Below are positions 62,000 to 64,000 of a stretch of DNA of 64,000 nt, piece after piece. Numbering within the stretch: the first letter of the stretch is position 1; each line of letters begins with the position of its first letter. Source of the DNA: Lumbricus terrestris. Its lineage: Eukaryota; Annelida; Clitellata; Crassiclitellata; Lumbricidae. Position numbers and translations under genes: made by a program. The notes beneath the pieces are model-generated. The model was not told the DNA's origin. It saw only the letters and a list, made by a program, of their open reading frames with translations, and searched no databases. The stretch covers positions 20,442,243 to 20,506,242 of the forward strand of contig OX457042.1 of the NCBI GenBank assembly GCA_949752735.1. Reading direction: 5' to 3'.

Positions 62000-63250
62000 C
62001 ATACATTATAATTTGTAAAATATACATAATTAATTAGGCCTAATTATTTATGCTTGTATGAACTGTGCTCACAATATTATAGAAACAACTCTTGTCTACA
62101 TATTAACCTATAGATCTACGCATACAGCATAGGCTATTAGGCCCTACACTACAAAGTAAACAGCGTGGATAGGCTATGCACATGCATAGCCTATGTGATA
62201 TAGAATATTGGCTAGCGCATGCATGAGCAAGCATAGTCTGTCAGCCATGTGTAAACTTACACACGCAATAGCTTTTTTAGTAGCGAAAATGGTAGCTTTC
62301 TCGGAACTTTTGCGAGATGACTAAAAAAGTCGTCCGAAAATTTTGCCGATTAAGATAAAATTATTGTCGGCGACCCAGCCGTCCGCCCAAAATGTCCGGC
62401 CAAAACGGACTTTTTCTCGCCTCCCCCAGAAACCCGCATTCACCCCCCCCCCCCCAAGCAGAGGTTCTAGATTGAACACTGGTAGCCTTGTAGGCTACAC
62501 GAATAGGGACAGCATATAGAAATTTGGCCTCGTCTATAGGCTATGTATGCAAATGTTTTCACACGTGCACTCAATGACCGGAAGGGTTTTGTCCTTGGAC
62601 CTCAACTGGGGCGATGTGTATCGAATCCAAAATATTCACAGTTGATCTACATGTATACTCTTCCCCAACAACATGGCCATATGTCTAACATATGGGAAAA
62701 ATACATCCATAAAGCCCATAAGGGCTGCATAAGTTATACAGATGGCACAGCCATATAGCATTTGCCATATGCATACCATACAAATCCTGCATGATGTTAT
62801 GCATTCAGAAATTGCGAGAAACGCATCAGAGTGTGAAGTCCAACAGGTCTACAGAAGTTGTTAGAAATGAGGGGATAAAAATCGAAAACTTCTGAGTAGC
62901 CATGGTCTAAGGCAGCATTATACAGGCGCACGTAATTATCTCCGACTCTGACATTATTGTATTAATAGAAACTTGCCCATACGGAGCAAGTGATAGTTAA
63001 TGAGCCACGTTTACATATCCCAATGTAGGGCCACACACACACGAGCGCCCACGCGCGCACAACTACGCATACGTCCACTCACACGCATGCACGCACGTAG
63101 CCTACACACCTTAGACCGGTATCTCCGATAGACAAATTTGTTGCAAGACATTGGCACTTTGGTGGCCTACAATGCATGCTCGACTTCAGCGCACTTTCAA
63201 TGTTACTGCAAGGTGCACGCGTATATCGACGATCATTTGCTTGAACTTCC
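62000..63250. other. Intergenic, no gene recognised
   Basis: Mixed sequence with a poly-C run at about 62443-62457 and an ACAC/GCGC alternating stretch near 63040-63110. No coding or RNA gene is supported. Confidence 0.4.
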
Positions 63251-63265
63251 CTACTTATGGAGTTA

Positions 63266-63535
63266 CTAGCTGGGGTACTCGGCGTTGCCCGGGAAATTTA
63301 TGATTCGACCCGCTCCCGGCCACAATCCCACCACACCGCAAAATTTTCCCCCACCACTTCCCCCAAACCCCCACCACCCACCCCACCACACCCCACCACA
63401 CGCCACCACACTCCGACCTCCACCGGTACGCCACCTGTGAAATTAGGGTTTTCCGGACAATTGTCTCCCCACTGCCCCACCCCACCGCCTCCACCCCTGC
63501 CCACCCGGCTACTGCGGGCCGAGGTGTGTGCTGGG
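63266..63535 (-). mobile_element. Helitron-like 3' end, copy 3
   Basis: On the minus strand ATAAATTTCCCGGGCAACGC, then CGAGTACCCCAGCTAG, is followed by T. The short GC hairpin, the CTAG end and the T target base are all present. The body is purine-rich (GGTGGGGGTGG words). The 5' boundary is not found. Confidence 0.55.
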
Positions 63536-63589
63536 TGGAGGCAAGTCTCCCGCCTGTTGAAGGTACTTACGTACGGATCGTACCAGCTC

Positions 63590-63985
63590 TGCGCTGTCCC
63601 TGCCCATTTTCCTGTTCCTGTCCATGTCTCTCTCTCCCGCTCCCTCTCTTTCTTCCTCCCCCTCCCCCTCCCTGTCCCTGTCCCTGTCCCTCTCTCTCTC
63701 CCAGTTCCTGCCCCTGTCCCTGACTCTGTCTGTCTCTGTCTCTGTCCCTGTCGCTATTGCTCTCTCACCGGTCTCCCTGGCGCTGTCCCTGTCTCTTTTC
63801 CTGTCCCTGTCCATGTCTCTCCCTCTCTCTCAGTCTCCCGCTCTCTCCCTCCCCATCCCTGTCTATCCGTCCGTACATATAAATATATATCTCCCCTCCC
63901 CTTCCCTCCCATCCCCTCCCCCTCCCTCTCCCTCTCCCTCTCCCTTTCCCTCTCTCTCTCCCTCTCCCTCTCCCTCTCAACATGG
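63590..63985. repeat. Pyrimidine-rich CCCTGT/CTCCCT simple repeat
   Basis: About 0.4 kb of TCCCTGTCCCTG and CTCTCCCTCTCC words, almost pure pyrimidine on this strand. It gives spurious Arg/Asp/Glu frames on the other. Such mirror-rich tracts can form triplex DNA. Confidence 0.95.
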
Positions 63986-64000
63986 ATACGATATAGTTAT

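Noticed and set aside
63509..63983. Arg/Asp/Glu-rich frames (DRDRKRDRD) on the minus strand
   Set aside because: Translation of the CCCTGT/CTCCCT simple repeat.

Overview
This is a window of animal nuclear DNA: split genes with introns of 0.5-7 kb, AT-rich non-coding sequence and many small transposable elements. The deep affinity of the proteins to human families, together with the tRNA-derived SINEs and frequent TAGGCCTA-like words, suggests a marine invertebrate, perhaps an echinoderm or hemichordate. I cannot fix the taxon. There are no bacterial operons, CRISPR arrays or rRNA genes.

Layout. (1) Positions 1-8.1 kb hold, on the + strand, the last two coding exons (1382-1636 and 3795-4402) of a zinc-finger gene, probably ZFHX3/4 or zfh2-like, followed by a long apparent 3' UTR with a 47-bp minisatellite. 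(2) 8.1-16.6 kb has no gene I can defend. It holds a broken non-LTR retrotransposon, a diverged direct repeat pair and the probable 3' UTR of the next gene. (3) 16.6-48.5 kb, - strand: a complete INPP4 (inositol polyphosphate 4-phosphatase) gene. I rebuilt it as 22 coding exons with every intron phase agreeing (3237 nt, 1078 residues): N-terminal PH domain, C2 domain, conserved INPP4 middle region and the C-terminal CX5R phosphatase. A possible 5' exon beside an RFX X-box lies near 51.5 kb. (4) 53.3-58.8 kb, - strand: a complete NDFIP (Nedd4 family-interacting protein) gene, 7 coding exons, 690 nt, 229 residues, with PPSY and LPTY motifs and three membrane segments. (5) 58.9-64 kb: the NDFIP promoter side, then nested transposons and pyrimidine-rich repeats.

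The transposon layer is well resolved in places: hAT-like elements with 8-bp target duplications, TA-flanked inverted-repeat elements, TTAA-flanked piggyBac-like elements, Helitron-like 3' ends, seven copies of one tRNA-derived SINE and several CR1/L2-like LINE tails. Minisatellites sit against several INPP4 splice sites. Two introns appear to use GC-AG splice sites.

How the genes might relate: INPP4 removes the 4-phosphate of PI(3,4)P2, and NDFIP proteins are membrane adaptors for Nedd4-type ubiquitin ligases, which in mammals act on PTEN among others. Both touch phosphoinositide signalling and they are adjacent on one strand, but functional linkage is only a hypothesis. The zinc-finger gene is an unrelated transcription-factor-type neighbour.
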